Shown here one piece after another: positions 31,127-40,308 of a stretch of DNA of 64,000 nt. The notes below the pieces were generated by a model that ran no database searches, had not been told where the DNA came from, and worked only from the letters and a program-made list of their open reading frames with translations. Where the stretch lies: contig JAFWWB010000060.1 of the NCBI GenBank assembly GCA_017518185.1, positions 1-64,000 on the forward strand. Reading direction: 5' to 3'. The position numbers and the translations under genes are program-made. Source of the DNA: Lachnospiraceae bacterium (GTDB lineage Bacteria; Bacillota; Clostridia; Lachnospirales; Lachnospiraceae). Position 1 is the first letter of the stretch. Every line of letters begins with the position of its first letter.

Positions 31127-32770
31127 TTACAGATCGCTCATGAGCTTGCTCTTGAATCCGTTGAACTCCTCGTCGGAGATTATGCCGCCCTCTTTCAGCT
31201 TCTTCAGCATATCAACATTCTTCTGGAACTGCTCCATGCTCTCGTAAGGAGCAAGGATGCCCTTGATGAGGGTCTGCTTCTTCTTCTCGAACTCATCTGC
31301 AGTGATGAGGCCACAATCTCTTGCGACCATCTGGAGTCTGGTGCGTTGCACGAAGTCCTGGATATCCTCCACATCCTTGAGGATAGCCACCTTCTTGTCC
31401 CTGTAGTCCATCTCATCGCCCAGCCAGCCCTTATCCTTCAGCTGTATGAGGCGGGTAACCTTATTCATAAATGAGGACTCATCACCTGCGGGAAGACTCA
31501 TGACGCCGGAGACCATCTTTGCCTTCTGCGCATCAAACTCGGACGGACTTGCGGTGCCTGCCTCAACCATGGCAGGCCATCTGGAAAGCTTCATATCCAG
31601 GGACTCGACGGAATCGGTAACGCTGGGCGCCAGGAGTTCCTTCAGTTCCTTCTTGTCGCTTTCGAACTCCTCCGCATCCACCAGCTCTGCCTCTACAAGT
31701 ATGGGCAGCTTCTTGAGCTTTAAGGTGAACACTGCGTCGCTGTCAACAGGATTATAGGCAACGCTCTCCAGCAGTCGTTCCTTCTTCATGTCGAACTCTT
31801 TCTCGCTTATGAGTTCGCTCATGAGGATGACAGGAAGCTTGGAAGTATTATCCTTGAACTGAACCAGATCATCAACGTTGGGATCGAAGCACTCGTCAAC
31901 GATCTTCACCTTGTTATCTTCGAACTCTGCATCGGAGATGACTCCGGAATTCTTCATAACGAAAATGCGCTGGATCTTATCGTAGAAAGCTCCCATGCCC
32001 TTTTCTTCACAGATGAGCTTAAGCTTCTTCTCGTTGTACTCCTCATCGGTGCAGAGACCGGATTCGTGCATGACATCCAGCTTCTTCAGCTTCTGCTCGT
32101 AGCTCTCGGTCTTCTTGGGCGCAGGAGCAGGCGCAGATGCGGGAACAACAGGCGCCGGTGAAACAGGCACCGGTGTAGGCGCTGCAGGTGCAGGAGCAGG
32201 AGTCGCTATCGGAACCGGGGCAGGTGCCGGTGCGGGTGCCGCCTGGGCAACGGGAACAGGTGCAGGCGCCGGTGCTGCCGGAGCAGGTGAAGGTGCTGCA
32301 GCTGCGGGCGCAGGCGCTGGCTTTGCTGCCGGAGCAGGCGCAGGTGCGGGTGCAGGCTTTGCAGGTATCGGAGTAGGGGCTGATGCAGCGCTGGCCTTCT
32401 TGGGTGCTTCGCTGGCGCCTCCCATGGAAGCCACCAGGCCGTTCAGTATATCAAGCGCCTTGTCCAGATCCCTGAGGCCGGGGAATATGCGCATCGATTT
32501 CTTCTGGCCGTAAAGGGTCTGAAGACGAGTAACTATGATAAGGGCATCGGCTCCCTGGAACTCACCCTTTTTAACTTCAAGTATATCCTGGATACCGAAA
32601 TCGATATCATTGATATATTCGTTCTTTCCTTCCTCGTTACTGACATAGCACTTACCGGACAGAGTACCGGTAGCATCGTCGATGGCGATACGGAGCTTGC
32701 CGTCCTTCTTAGCCGAAAGCAGGGACTTCAAGCTGTTACCCCAGTTACAGATAAATTCCTGTTTTGCCAT
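31127..32770 (-). CDS. Eight-SHOCT repeat protein with N-terminal PH-like domain and Pro/Ala linker
   Basis: 547 residues with no signal peptide or membrane segment. Residues 1-115 look like a bacterial PH-type or short beta domain (GKLRIAIDDATGTLSGKCYV). A linker of about 110 residues made of APAPAP repeats follows. The rest is eight consecutive units of 35-40 residues, each of the SHOCT pattern (hydrophobic helix, LKxxGLIT, DEEFxxKKxxLL), for example LDVMHESGLCTDEEYNEKKL and KLKEGGIISDEEFNGFKSKL. SHOCT units normally occur once, at a C-terminus, and are thought to mediate oligomerisation. A scaffold role is inferred. It has its own promoter and a terminator behind it. Confidence 0.8.
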   Translation of the reverse strand: MAKQEFICNWGNSLKSLLSAKKDGKLRIAIDDATGTLSGKCYVSNEEGKNEYINDIDFGIQDILEVKKGEFQGADALIIVTRLQTLYGQKKSMRIFPGLRDLDKALDILNGLVASMGGASEAPKKASAASAPTPIPAKPAPAPAPAPAAKPAPAPAAAAPSPAPAAPAPAPVPVAQAAPAPAPAPVPIATPAPAPAAPTPVPVSPAPVVPASAPAPAPKKTESYEQKLKKLDVMHESGLCTDEEYNEKKLKLICEEKGMGAFYDKIQRIFVMKNSGVISDAEFEDNKVKIVDECFDPNVDDLVQFKDNTSKLPVILMSELISEKEFDMKKERLLESVAYNPVDSDAVFTLKLKKLPILVEAELVDAEEFESDKKELKELLAPSVTDSVESLDMKLSRWPAMVEAGTASPSEFDAQKAKMVSGVMSLPAGDESSFMNKVTRLIQLKDKGWLGDEMDYRDKKVAILKDVEDIQDFVQRTRLQMVARDCGLITADEFEKKKQTLIKGILAPYESMEQFQKNVDMLKKLKEGGIISDEEFNGFKSKLMSDL

Positions 32771-32831
32771 GATAACCTCCCATGTTTTACTTACATATGT
32801 TCACGCAGAGTCATCCCCTGCGCGCCTTCAT

Positions 32832-32860
32832 ATAATAGCAACAAAAAAACGCCGTTTCAA
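32832..32860 (-). promoter_or_regulatory. Promoter of the SHOCT-repeat gene
   Basis: TTGAAA (32855-32860), 17 bases, TATTAT (32832-32837) with TGC before the -10 box. The start is about 60 bases upstream of the ATG at 32770. The rest of 32771-32947 is AT-rich with no gene seen. Confidence 0.65.
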
Positions 32861-32947
32861 GGGCATTTTTTGTAAAAAATGACGATTTTGATCTTTTGAC
32901 AAATATATTTCAGCTTGTACCCCGAAAAACAGGGTCAAATACCGGTA

Positions 32948-33934
32948 TCAGGCTAATATAGTATTATTGAGAAATGCTGCCTCAGTTCTGATGCTTCCTC
33001 TCACCCTCTGTCTGCTGATCTCCGCGATCCCCAGTTTTGTTATGTCTTCCAGCCTTGCAGGGGGATAAATGGCCTTAAGCTCCTTTTTCAATTCAGAGAT
33101 CAATATTGTTTCACTGTCCTTGTTCTTCATATTGATGAAGTCGACCATGATGATACCGGCTATGCTCCTGGCCTGCAGCTGAAGGGCAAGCTCCGAAGCA
33201 GCCTCCAGATTGACCTTCAGGAAGGTTTCCTCCTTATCCTTTCCTTTTATGAGCTTTGCGGTATTCACATCCACCACGCACATGGCCTCTGTCTCGCTTA
33301 TTACAAGCTCGCCTCCCGAAGGCAGGGGCACCCTGCTCCCGAGGACCTTTCCGAGCTTGGTTGTAAGACCGTACATGGCTTTCAGGGGCAGATCCTTATC
33401 CTCATATAACTGTATATTTTCGGATGGTACAGCCGTTTTTGCCAGTTCGTAAAGCTCCCTGTCTTCGCTGAGCCACTTTGCGCCTTCAGTCACGGCAGCC
33501 TCCGCCGCGCTCCTTGTTATTATATCACCTGCCGAAAAAAGCCTTACACCTTTGACGCAGTGAGCGGAGCGTTCCCTTATCTCATCACTGATATTGGCCG
33601 AATCGGCCCTGCATCTGGCAAGCTTGCTCCCGAATGCAAGGGCCGTCACTTCAACGGTAAGCTCCTCCCCGGGCTTATATCTGCCTTTAAGAAAAAGAAA
33701 TTCACCGCTGCCTATATCCACAAAGGAGGCATCGATGTTAGCGTTGTACTTCTCTACCCTGCCCCTGAAGATGTCTCCGCAGCAGAGTTCTCCCTCCACG
33801 GCTGTGCGGATCTCTGTTATTCCCCTGTCCGTTATCTTCAGGACACAGTATTTTGTTTTACCCCCGTCCTGTCCCCTGTAAGCAAGGAAACGGGGCGCAT
33901 CGAAATTCCGGTCAAATGAGTTCACAGCTGACAT
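32948..33934 (-). CDS. Ribonuclease E/G family protein, short form
   Basis: 328 residues. An S1-like part (GELCCGDIFRGRVEKYNANI, then SFVDIGSGEFLFLKG) leads to the catalytic region, with GGELVISETEAMCVVDVNTA and ARSIAGIIMVDFINMKNKDS. These carry the two metal-binding Asp residues of RNase E/G. It stops soon after GIAEISRQRVRGSIRTEA, so the Zn-link cysteines and the small dimerisation domain of typical RNase G (about 490 residues) are missing. Last gene of the run that begins with hisZ, 4 bases after the DUF2344 gene. The usual downstream rplU-rpmA cluster is not here. RNA cleavage is likely but the short form may act differently. Confidence 0.85.
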   Translation of the reverse strand: MSAVNSFDRNFDAPRFLAYRGQDGGKTKYCVLKITDRGITEIRTAVEGELCCGDIFRGRVEKYNANIDASFVDIGSGEFLFLKGRYKPGEELTVEVTALAFGSKLARCRADSANISDEIRERSAHCVKGVRLFSAGDIITRSAAEAAVTEGAKWLSEDRELYELAKTAVPSENIQLYEDKDLPLKAMYGLTTKLGKVLGSRVPLPSGGELVISETEAMCVVDVNTAKLIKGKDKEETFLKVNLEAASELALQLQARSIAGIIMVDFINMKNKDSETILISELKKELKAIYPPARLEDITKLGIAEISRQRVRGSIRTEAAFLNNTILA

Positions 33935-33938
33935 AGCG

Positions 33939-34598
33939 CTACATCTCTATAAGAGGGACATACTTCCCGTCTTTCGTCCCGTATATCTCAAGCCTCCGGA
34001 TAAGCGTGCACTTACTTTCCTCCGGCAGATAAGTCTTCATGCCCTCAAACACATCCGCGGGCCGGACGTTAAGAGCGCTTCCGCTTAAGAGCTTCATGAA
34101 GAGCCGGCTTCCCTCTGCCCGAAGCTCCAGTATGCCCGGCCGTATGTCCTTCGGCTTCTTTTTGCCGTCACCTGCAGTGAAGAGTTCTTTTTCCGCCAGT
34201 ATCCTTGAAGCCGCCTCCTGAAGTCCCTCTTCTGCGGAAACGAAGAGCTCATAATCCGCTGCGGCAACGGAAGCCATAGCGTTAAGGGTGCCTTCCCCCA
34301 GTATACGCACCTCACGGACATATATGCCCTCATGCATAACGCTGTTCAGCGCTTCCTTCACTTTGCCTGCATCCGCTCCGTCCTTCATCACCAGATCCGC
34401 ATAGTCCCCGTCCGTTTCCATTGAAACCCCGAGAGGATAGGCAAAGCTCAGCAGCTGATGGGGATGAAAGCCTTCGGAATATACTGCTTCCAGTGAGCAT
34501 TTCATGACGCAGCGCTGAAAATAGCGCATCATATCCAGATGCCCCAGATATCTCACAGGCCCGCGCCTGCCGAATTTTATCCTTGCGCTTACACTCAT
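33939..34598 (-). CDS. TIGR03936/DUF2344 radical-SAM-linked protein
   Basis: 219 residues. The N-terminus SVSARIKFGRRGPVRYLGHL followed by DMMRYFQRCVMKC and SEGFHPHQLLSFAYPLGVSM is the family signature. It is almost always next to, or fused with, the TIGR03960 radical SAM protein, as here (1-base gap). The pair is thought to modify RNA or a ribosomal component, but the reaction is unproven. Confidence 0.9.
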   Translation of the reverse strand: MSVSARIKFGRRGPVRYLGHLDMMRYFQRCVMKCSLEAVYSEGFHPHQLLSFAYPLGVSMETDGDYADLVMKDGADAGKVKEALNSVMHEGIYVREVRILGEGTLNAMASVAAADYELFVSAEEGLQEAASRILAEKELFTAGDGKKKPKDIRPGILELRAEGSRLFMKLLSGSALNVRPADVFEGMKTYLPEESKCTLIRRLEIYGTKDGKYVPLIEM

Positions 34599-34599
34599 A

Positions 34600-36468
34600 T
34601 CACTTTCCTACGCATATCCCCACACCGTAACCAGTGCAGCCGCAGCCTGCGCATCTGTCACGGCAGTTGGGTGTTACCACTGCTTCCTTTGCTCTCTGCC
34701 ATTCCCTGTAAAGGTAGGCCTTGGTCACACCGCAGTCCAGGTAATCCCAGGGGAAAAGCTCGTCGGCAGGTCTCTCCCTGTAGATGTAATCTCCGTAATC
34801 TGTTCCCGTCTCTTCAAAAGCTTCTATCCAGCGCTCATAGGAAAAGGTCTCCGTCCAGGCATCAAAGACCGCGCCCTTACGATATACAGCCTCTATGGCG
34901 GCGGAAAGCCTTCTGTCACCTCTTGCCAGCACGCCTTCGATGATCGTGGTGCCTGAATCATGATAATGATAAGAGATGCTCTTCTGGTTCAGCTGCTCCC
35001 TTACGCATCGCTTTGTGAATGCAGCCTTTTCCAGGAAATTCTCCTTCCTGTCCATGGGCGCCCACTGAAAAGCAGTGAAAGGCTTGGGCACGAAGAAAGA
35101 TGAACTTGCAGTGATATTGACCCTTCCTTTCCGCTCCTCCTTGGGAACCGTATCATAATAAAGCATGGCTATATCGTTGCAGAGTTCTGCTATGGCCCTT
35201 ATATCCTCTTCCTCCTCGCCGGGAAGTCCCAGCATGAAGTAGAGCTTAACACGGTTCCAGCCTCCCCTGAAGGCCAGCTCCGCGCCGTTAAGTATATCTT
35301 CCTTCGCAAGTCCCTTGTTAATGACGTTACGCATCCGCGGGCTTCCGGCCTCGGGCGCAAAGGTAAGGCTGTTCTTCTTTACATCCTGCACCTTGTTCAT
35401 CACATCCAGTGAGAATGCGTCTATACGGAGAGACGGCAGTGAGATGTTGATCTTCCTCTCGCTGCAGAAGCTGATGAGCCCCTCCAGCAGCTCCTTAAGC
35501 TCGGGATAATCCGAAGTAGAAAGCGAGCTTAAGGATATCACATCATAGCCCGTATTGTCTATCAGCTCTCTTGCATATCTGAGCAGAGTCTCCGGTGACC
35601 GCCTTCTCACAGGCTTGTAGATCTGGCCGGCCTGGCAGAACCTGCAGCCTCTGATGCAGCCCCGCATGACCTCCAGCACAGCCCTGTCCTGGGCCGCCTG
35701 GATAAAGGGAACCACAGGGGCCGTAGGATAATAGACCCCGTCCAGATCCTTTACTATGGTCTTGCGGACCTTCTCAGGAACCCCGGGGGTATTGGGATAC
35801 ATGGCTTTCAGCCTTCCCTTTTCATCATACTCCACATCATAGAGACAGGGGACATACATGCCTTCGATGGCAGTGGCCTTTATGAGGAATTCCCGCTTGG
35901 AAAGCCCTTCATCGCGGCATTTAAGATAAAGGTCGAAGAGCTCGCGGTAGCAGCTCTCGCCTTCGCCTATATAAAAGATATCGAAGAAATCTGCTATAGG
36001 CTCCGTATTAAAGACACAGGGACCGCCGCCGATTATCACCGGATCGCTGTCCTCCCTGTCTGCAGCCCTTAAGGCAAGGCCCGAAAGCTCCAGTATCTGC
36101 AGTATGTTCACGTAACACATCTCATACTGCAGGGTCAGGCCTATGAAATCGAAATCCTTAAGGGGATCCTGGCTTTCAAGCGCAAACAGGGGTATATGCT
36201 CCCGCCGCATAAGCGCATCCAGGTCGGTCCAGGGTGAAAAGACACGTTCACACCAGACGTCCTCATAGCTGTTCATGAGGCCGTAAAGTATCTGCTGTCC
36301 CAGATGGGACATGCCTATCTCGTATACATCGGGAAAACACATAGCGAAACGGAGCCTCCAGCTGTCCTTCATGACGCTGTTAGGCTCCCCGCCGGTATAA
36401 CGCGCCGGCTTTTCTATGCTCATAAGCTGCTCGTGGGTAAGGGCGAGCTTCCGTTCTGCCTTATCCAT
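34600..36468 (-). CDS. TIGR03960 family B12-binding-like radical SAM protein
   Basis: 622 residues. An N-terminal B12-binding-like part (MCFPDVYEIGMSHLGQQILY) precedes the radical SAM domain. The 4Fe-4S motif is CIRGCRFCQAGQIYKP (CxxxCxxC, about 257-272). A C-terminal cysteine cluster NCRDRCAGCGCTGYGVGICV may bind another cluster. It is 3 bases after hisIE and 1 base before its DUF2344 partner. Substrate not established for the family. Confidence 0.92.
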   Translation of the reverse strand: MDKAERKLALTHEQLMSIEKPARYTGGEPNSVMKDSWRLRFAMCFPDVYEIGMSHLGQQILYGLMNSYEDVWCERVFSPWTDLDALMRREHIPLFALESQDPLKDFDFIGLTLQYEMCYVNILQILELSGLALRAADREDSDPVIIGGGPCVFNTEPIADFFDIFYIGEGESCYRELFDLYLKCRDEGLSKREFLIKATAIEGMYVPCLYDVEYDEKGRLKAMYPNTPGVPEKVRKTIVKDLDGVYYPTAPVVPFIQAAQDRAVLEVMRGCIRGCRFCQAGQIYKPVRRRSPETLLRYARELIDNTGYDVISLSSLSTSDYPELKELLEGLISFCSERKINISLPSLRIDAFSLDVMNKVQDVKKNSLTFAPEAGSPRMRNVINKGLAKEDILNGAELAFRGGWNRVKLYFMLGLPGEEEEDIRAIAELCNDIAMLYYDTVPKEERKGRVNITASSSFFVPKPFTAFQWAPMDRKENFLEKAAFTKRCVREQLNQKSISYHYHDSGTTIIEGVLARGDRRLSAAIEAVYRKGAVFDAWTETFSYERWIEAFEETGTDYGDYIYRERPADELFPWDYLDCGVTKAYLYREWQRAKEAVVTPNCRDRCAGCGCTGYGVGICVGK

Positions 36469-36471
36469 AGA

Positions 36472-37776
36472 CTACCTGGAGGCCAGTTCCCTGCAGATAT
36501 CCTCCCAGGTAACGCCTTTTTCGGCCATGAGCACCATCATATGATATAAAAGATCTGAGATCTCGTACTTTATCTCCTCGGGGTCGGGGTTCTTGGCGGC
36601 GATGACTATCTCCGTGCACTCCTCTCCCAGCTTCTTGAGCATCTTGTCGATGCCCTTGTCAAAGAGATAATTGGTATATGACCCCTCCTTGGGATGCTGC
36701 TTCCGGTCCATGATCACATCATAGACATCGGTGAACACCTTCGAGGGATCCTTCTCATCGAAATTCTTCTTTACTATCTCTTCAAAAAAGCAGCTGCGCT
36801 TTCCAGTATGGCAGGCCGCGCCTACCTGGCTTATGCCTGCAAGCAGGGTATCCCTGTCGCAGTCTGCATAAAGTGACTTCAGGTACTGGAAGTGGCCGCT
36901 GGTCTCCCCCTTTACCCACTGGCTCTTGCGGCTCCTGGAATAATAGGTCATGCGGCCGGTATGTATGGTAGCCTCAAAAGCCGCCTCGTTCATATATGCC
37001 ATCATAAGGACTTCCTTGGTGCGGTAGTCCTGGCATATGACGGGAACAAGTCCGTCGGGACCGGTCTTCAGATCCGAGAACTTGAGCTTTGCGTCAAAGC
37101 CTTTTACCGTAACGCCCGCCTCAGAGCAGAACGCCTTGATGGAATTCAGCTCCCTTACATTGGAGTTGACAATAGGCCCGTAAAGTCCCGATACCTTATC
37201 CTTCTTTAAAAGCTCCACGATCTGGCTGAGCTGCGCATCCGGCATGGGAAGCATGACATCGGTCTTTGCTATATCAAGTATCGCCGCCGCATTCTTTGAA
37301 GAATAATGATCGTCGTCCCCTCCCAGAAGCGCAAGCTCGGATACACTCTCCTCATATTTTTCGAAAGCGGTCAGCTCCTCAGCAGTCTTTACGCAGGCAA
37401 AGAGCTTTTCCTTTCCGAAACGGCCTGCAGCCTCGGCAAGCAGCTCCAGATTGCTGGCCTTTGAAATGTTTATCCCGGCCCTTGCACAGCCGGCATAGAT
37501 AAGCTTCTTAACATCCTCAAAACGCTTAACATTTCCGCAGGCAGACACGGGAACCTCAGCGGATGCGCAGATGCGCTTTATGCAGCCTATGGCTTCCTCA
37601 TGCTCGGCATCGCTCTCCGAAAGGTCAAAGACCACTATCTCATCCGCACAGAGGTCGGAATAGAGATGTGCCAGTTCCTCCGGACTATCCTTAAGAGGAC
37701 TTAAGTCCATGCGGTTCTTGACTGCTTTCCCCTTATCAAGATATATGACTGCGGCAAATTTTTTCACTTCACTCAT
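36472..37776 (-). CDS. hisIE: HisIE bifunctional enzyme with an N-terminal degenerate HisF-like barrel
   Basis: 434 residues. The C-terminal half performs steps 2 and 3 of histidine synthesis. The HisI part has [20 protein letters not shown] and [13 protein letters not shown] with its zinc Cys. The HisE part has [20 protein letters not shown]. The first ~205 residues resemble His[12 protein letters not shown] for [32 protein letters not shown] for PVTVGGGIRTVEDIRRLLRA, and [13 protein letters not shown] where HisF has its second catalytic Asp. The Asp of the first motif is kept, but the second catalytic Asp (Asp130 in Thermotoga HisF) is lost, so cyclase activity is unlikely. The start overlaps the hisB stop by one base (TAATG). 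Confidence 0.9.
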   Translation of the reverse strand: MSEVKKFAAVIYLDKGKAVKNRMDLSPLKDSPEELAHLYSDLCADEIVVFDLSESDAEHEEAIGCIKRICASAEVPVSACGNVKRFEDVKKLIYAGCARAGINISKASNLELLAEAAGRFGKEKLFACVKTAEELTAFEKYEESVSELALLGGDDDHYSSKNAAAILDIAKTDVMLPMPDAQLSQIVELLKKDKVSGLYGPIVNSNVRELNSIKAFCSEAGVTVKGFDAKLKFSDLKTGPDGLVPVICQDYRTKEVLMMAYMNEAAFEATIHTGRMTYYSRSRKSQWVKGETSGHFQYLKSLYADCDRDTLLAGISQVGAACHTGKRSCFFEEIVKKNFDEKDPSKVFTDVYDVIMDRKQHPKEGSYTNYLFDKGIDKMLKKLGEECTEIVIAAKNPDPEEIKYEISDLLYHMMVLMAEKGVTWEDICRELASR

Positions 37777-38360
37777 TACAGTTCACCCTTTGTGCTGAGC
37801 ACCCCCTGAAGACGCTCATCCTTACGTGTAGCCATATCAGCTGCTTTTGCAAAGGCCTTGAAGGCCGCTTCAAGTATATGATGTCCGTTCTCGCCCGAAA
37901 TCTGCTTTATGTGGAGGTTGATCCCCGCGCTGTAGCTGACGGCATAGAAGAATTCCTTCGCGAGCACTGTCTCAAAATCCCCGCAGCGTTCTTCCTTTAT
38001 ATCAAGGTCATATGAGAAATAGGGGCGGCCGCAGAAATCCACGGCGCAGAGCACCAGTGCGTCATCCATGGGAAGGATGAAGCTGCCGTATCTGGCCATG
38101 CCCTCCTTGTCGCCGACGGCCTCTTTAAAGGCCTCTCCCAGGACTATGCCGCAGTCCTCCACAAGATGGTGGCCGTCCACCTCCAGGTCGCCCTTTGCCT
38201 TAACCTCCAGGTCAAAGAAGCCATGCTTCGCAAAGCTGTTGAGCATGTGATCCAGGAAACCAAGACCTGTGGATACGGAAGCGTTTCCGCTGCCGTCCAG
38301 CTTAAGGCTCATGGTGATGTCGGTCTCCTTAGTCTTTCTGCTTATCGTGCTCTCTCTCAT
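37776..38360 (-). CDS. hisB: Imidazoleglycerol-phosphate dehydratase
   Basis: 194 residues from the ATG at 38360, just behind the hisD stop; this gives the normal length and the start [15 protein letters not shown]. Motifs are [20 protein letters not shown] and [20 protein letters not shown] (metal-binding His residues), and later [18 protein letters not shown]. Catalyses step 6 of histidine synthesis. No phosphatase domain is fused. Confidence 0.96.
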   Translation of the reverse strand: MRESTISRKTKETDITMSLKLDGSGNASVSTGLGFLDHMLNSFAKHGFFDLEVKAKGDLEVDGHHLVEDCGIVLGEAFKEAVGDKEGMARYGSFILPMDDALVLCAVDFCGRPYFSYDLDIKEERCGDFETVLAKEFFYAVSYSAGINLHIKQISGENGHHILEAAFKAFAKAADMATRKDERLQGVLSTKGEL

Positions 38361-38361
38361 A

Positions 38362-39660
38362 TCATTTACCCTCAAAGCGCACTGCCACCGAATTGGCGTG
38401 TGCCGTGAGCCCTTCCTTTTCCGCGAAAAACTCGATATCCCTGTGATCCCTCTCAAGTGCAGCCTTCGAATAAGAGATGATGCTGGTCTTCTTCATAAAA
38501 TCATCCACATTGAGAGGCGAGAAGAACTTGGCCGTCCCATTGGTGGGAAGTATATGATTGGGACCCGCAAAATAATCACCAAGAGGCTCCGAAGACCAGG
38601 GTCCCAGGAATATGGCGCCTGCATTCTTTATCCTCGGCATTACGCTCCAGGGATCTTCCGTCATGATCTCAAGGTGTTCTGATGCTATATCATTTACGGC
38701 ATCCACAGCTGTATCCATATCATCGGCCACAAAGATAAAGCCGTAGTCATCAAGAGACTTCTGTATTATGGTGCTGCGGGAAAGCTTCGGGACAAAGCCC
38801 TCTATCTCAGCCTTCACGGCTTCCGCAAGCTTCTCCGAGGTGGTGACAAGTATGGCGCTGGCCATCTCGTCATGCTCAGCCTGGGAAAGCAGGTCGGCCG
38901 CCACGAACCTGGCATCGGCGCTCTCATCCGCGAGTACCAGTATCTCTGAAGGACCTGCGATGGAATCGATGCTGACCCTGCCGTATACGGCTCTTTTAGC
39001 CAGGGCAACGAAGATATTGCCGGGGCCGCAGATCTTGTGTACTTTAGGGACAGTCTCAGTACCGTATGCCATAGCTGCGATGGCCTGGGCTCCGCCCACG
39101 CGGTATACCTCATCCACTCCGGCCACGCTGGCTGCTGCAAGTGTGTCCCTGCTTATGCTGCCTCCCTGCCCCGGGGGTGTGAGCATGATGATACGCTCAA
39201 CTCCCGCAACCTTAGCCGGGATTATGTTCATAAGCACTGACGAAGGATATGCAGCCTTTCCGCCGGGCACATACACTCCCACCTTTTCCAGTGCGGTGAA
39301 CTTCTGTCCCAGTATGCTGCCGTCCCCGTTCGTATCGATCCAGCTGATTCGCTTCTGCTTCTCATGAAAGGTACGGATGTTCTCCGCAGCCCTCTCAAGT
39401 ACTTCGATAAAGCGGGGATCGCTCTCCTCAACTGCGGCCTTTATCTCCTCATCCGTAACCCTGATATTCTCTTTCGTCAGCGTGAAATGATCGAACTTCT
39501 CCGAATACTCAAAAAGGGCCGCATCCCCACGGCTCCTGACATTATCGATAATATCCGCGACCTTTGCTTCAAGGTCTCCGAAGCTCTCGGTGCTGCGCTT
39601 TGCCAGCGCCTCTGCAAGAGCCTCCCTGTTCTTTTTATCCAGTCTGTTTATCTCCATCAT
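38362..39660 (-). CDS. hisD: Histidinol dehydrogenase
   Basis: 432 residues, full length. It performs the last two oxidations to histidine. It contains PGGKAAYPSSVLMNIIPAKV, AGPSEILVLADESADARFVA and the zinc-site region DLLSQAEHDEMASAIL, all typical. The start overlaps the hisG stop by 4 bases (ATGA); a second Met follows immediately. Confidence 0.97.
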   Translation of the reverse strand: MMEINRLDKKNREALAEALAKRSTESFGDLEAKVADIIDNVRSRGDAALFEYSEKFDHFTLTKENIRVTDEEIKAAVEESDPRFIEVLERAAENIRTFHEKQKRISWIDTNGDGSILGQKFTALEKVGVYVPGGKAAYPSSVLMNIIPAKVAGVERIIMLTPPGQGGSISRDTLAAASVAGVDEVYRVGGAQAIAAMAYGTETVPKVHKICGPGNIFVALAKRAVYGRVSIDSIAGPSEILVLADESADARFVAADLLSQAEHDEMASAILVTTSEKLAEAVKAEIEGFVPKLSRSTIIQKSLDDYGFIFVADDMDTAVDAVNDIASEHLEIMTEDPWSVMPRIKNAGAIFLGPWSSEPLGDYFAGPNHILPTNGTAKFFSPLNVDDFMKKTSIISYSKAALERDHRDIEFFAEKEGLTAHANSVAVRFEGK

Positions 39661-40298
39661 TCATCTCCCAATATACTGTTCAACTCATCGATGAGTTTTC
39701 TTATGCGCTCGTTCTTAAGCCGCATGCTCACCTGGTTCACTATCATCCTGGCGCTCAGCGGACAGATCTCCTCCAGCACCGTAAGGCCGTTCTCCTTAAG
39801 GGTTCCCCCGGTCTCAACTATATCCACTATGACGTCCGAAAGTCCCACTATGGGTCCAAGCTCCACGGAACCGTTGAGCTTTATGATATCTACGGTCTGG
39901 GACTTGACGTTATGGAAGTAATCCCTGGCTATCACCGGATATTTGCTGGCCACCTTTATCATCTCATGGTGCTCCAGCAGCTCTCTTGCTGATTCGGGTC
40001 CGCATACGCACATGCGGCATTTTCCCAGCTTAAGATCCAGCACCTCAAAGACCCTGCGGCCTTCCTCCATGATGGTATCCTTGCCGGTAACTCCTATATC
40101 AGCCACACCGTATTCAACATAAGTCGGAACATCCTGGGCCTTTGCAAGGAAATAGGAAACGTTATTCTCCTCATCCTCGAAGACAAGCCTGCGGCTGTTC
40201 TTCATCTCCGTAGCTTCGATATTGAGTCCGCTCTGCCTGAGCAGCTCCAGTGTCTTGTCGGCTAAACGCCCCTTTGTAAGGGCAAAAGTAAGATGCAT
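39657..40298 (-). CDS. hisG: ATP phosphoribosyltransferase, short form (HisZ-dependent)
   Basis: 213 residues from the ATG at 40298, with AGAGGT 6 bases upstream; an ATG at 40316 is possible but has no site. It catalyses the first step of histidine synthesis. It contains LTFALTKGRLADKTLELLRQ, VEYGVADIGVTGKDTIMEEG and DVIVDIVETGGTLKENGL (the PRPP loop). It is the short form, which lacks the C-terminal regulatory domain and normally needs HisZ. HisZ is interrupted just upstream, so the state of that gene matters for this enzyme. Confidence 0.96.
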   Translation of the reverse strand: MHLTFALTKGRLADKTLELLRQSGLNIEATEMKNSRRLVFEDEENNVSYFLAKAQDVPTYVEYGVADIGVTGKDTIMEEGRRVFEVLDLKLGKCRMCVCGPESARELLEHHEMIKVASKYPVIARDYFHNVKSQTVDIIKLNGSVELGPIVGLSDVIVDIVETGGTLKENGLTVLEEICPLSARMIVNQVSMRLKNERIRKLIDELNSILGDE

Positions 40299-40308
40299 CT
40301 CTATACCT

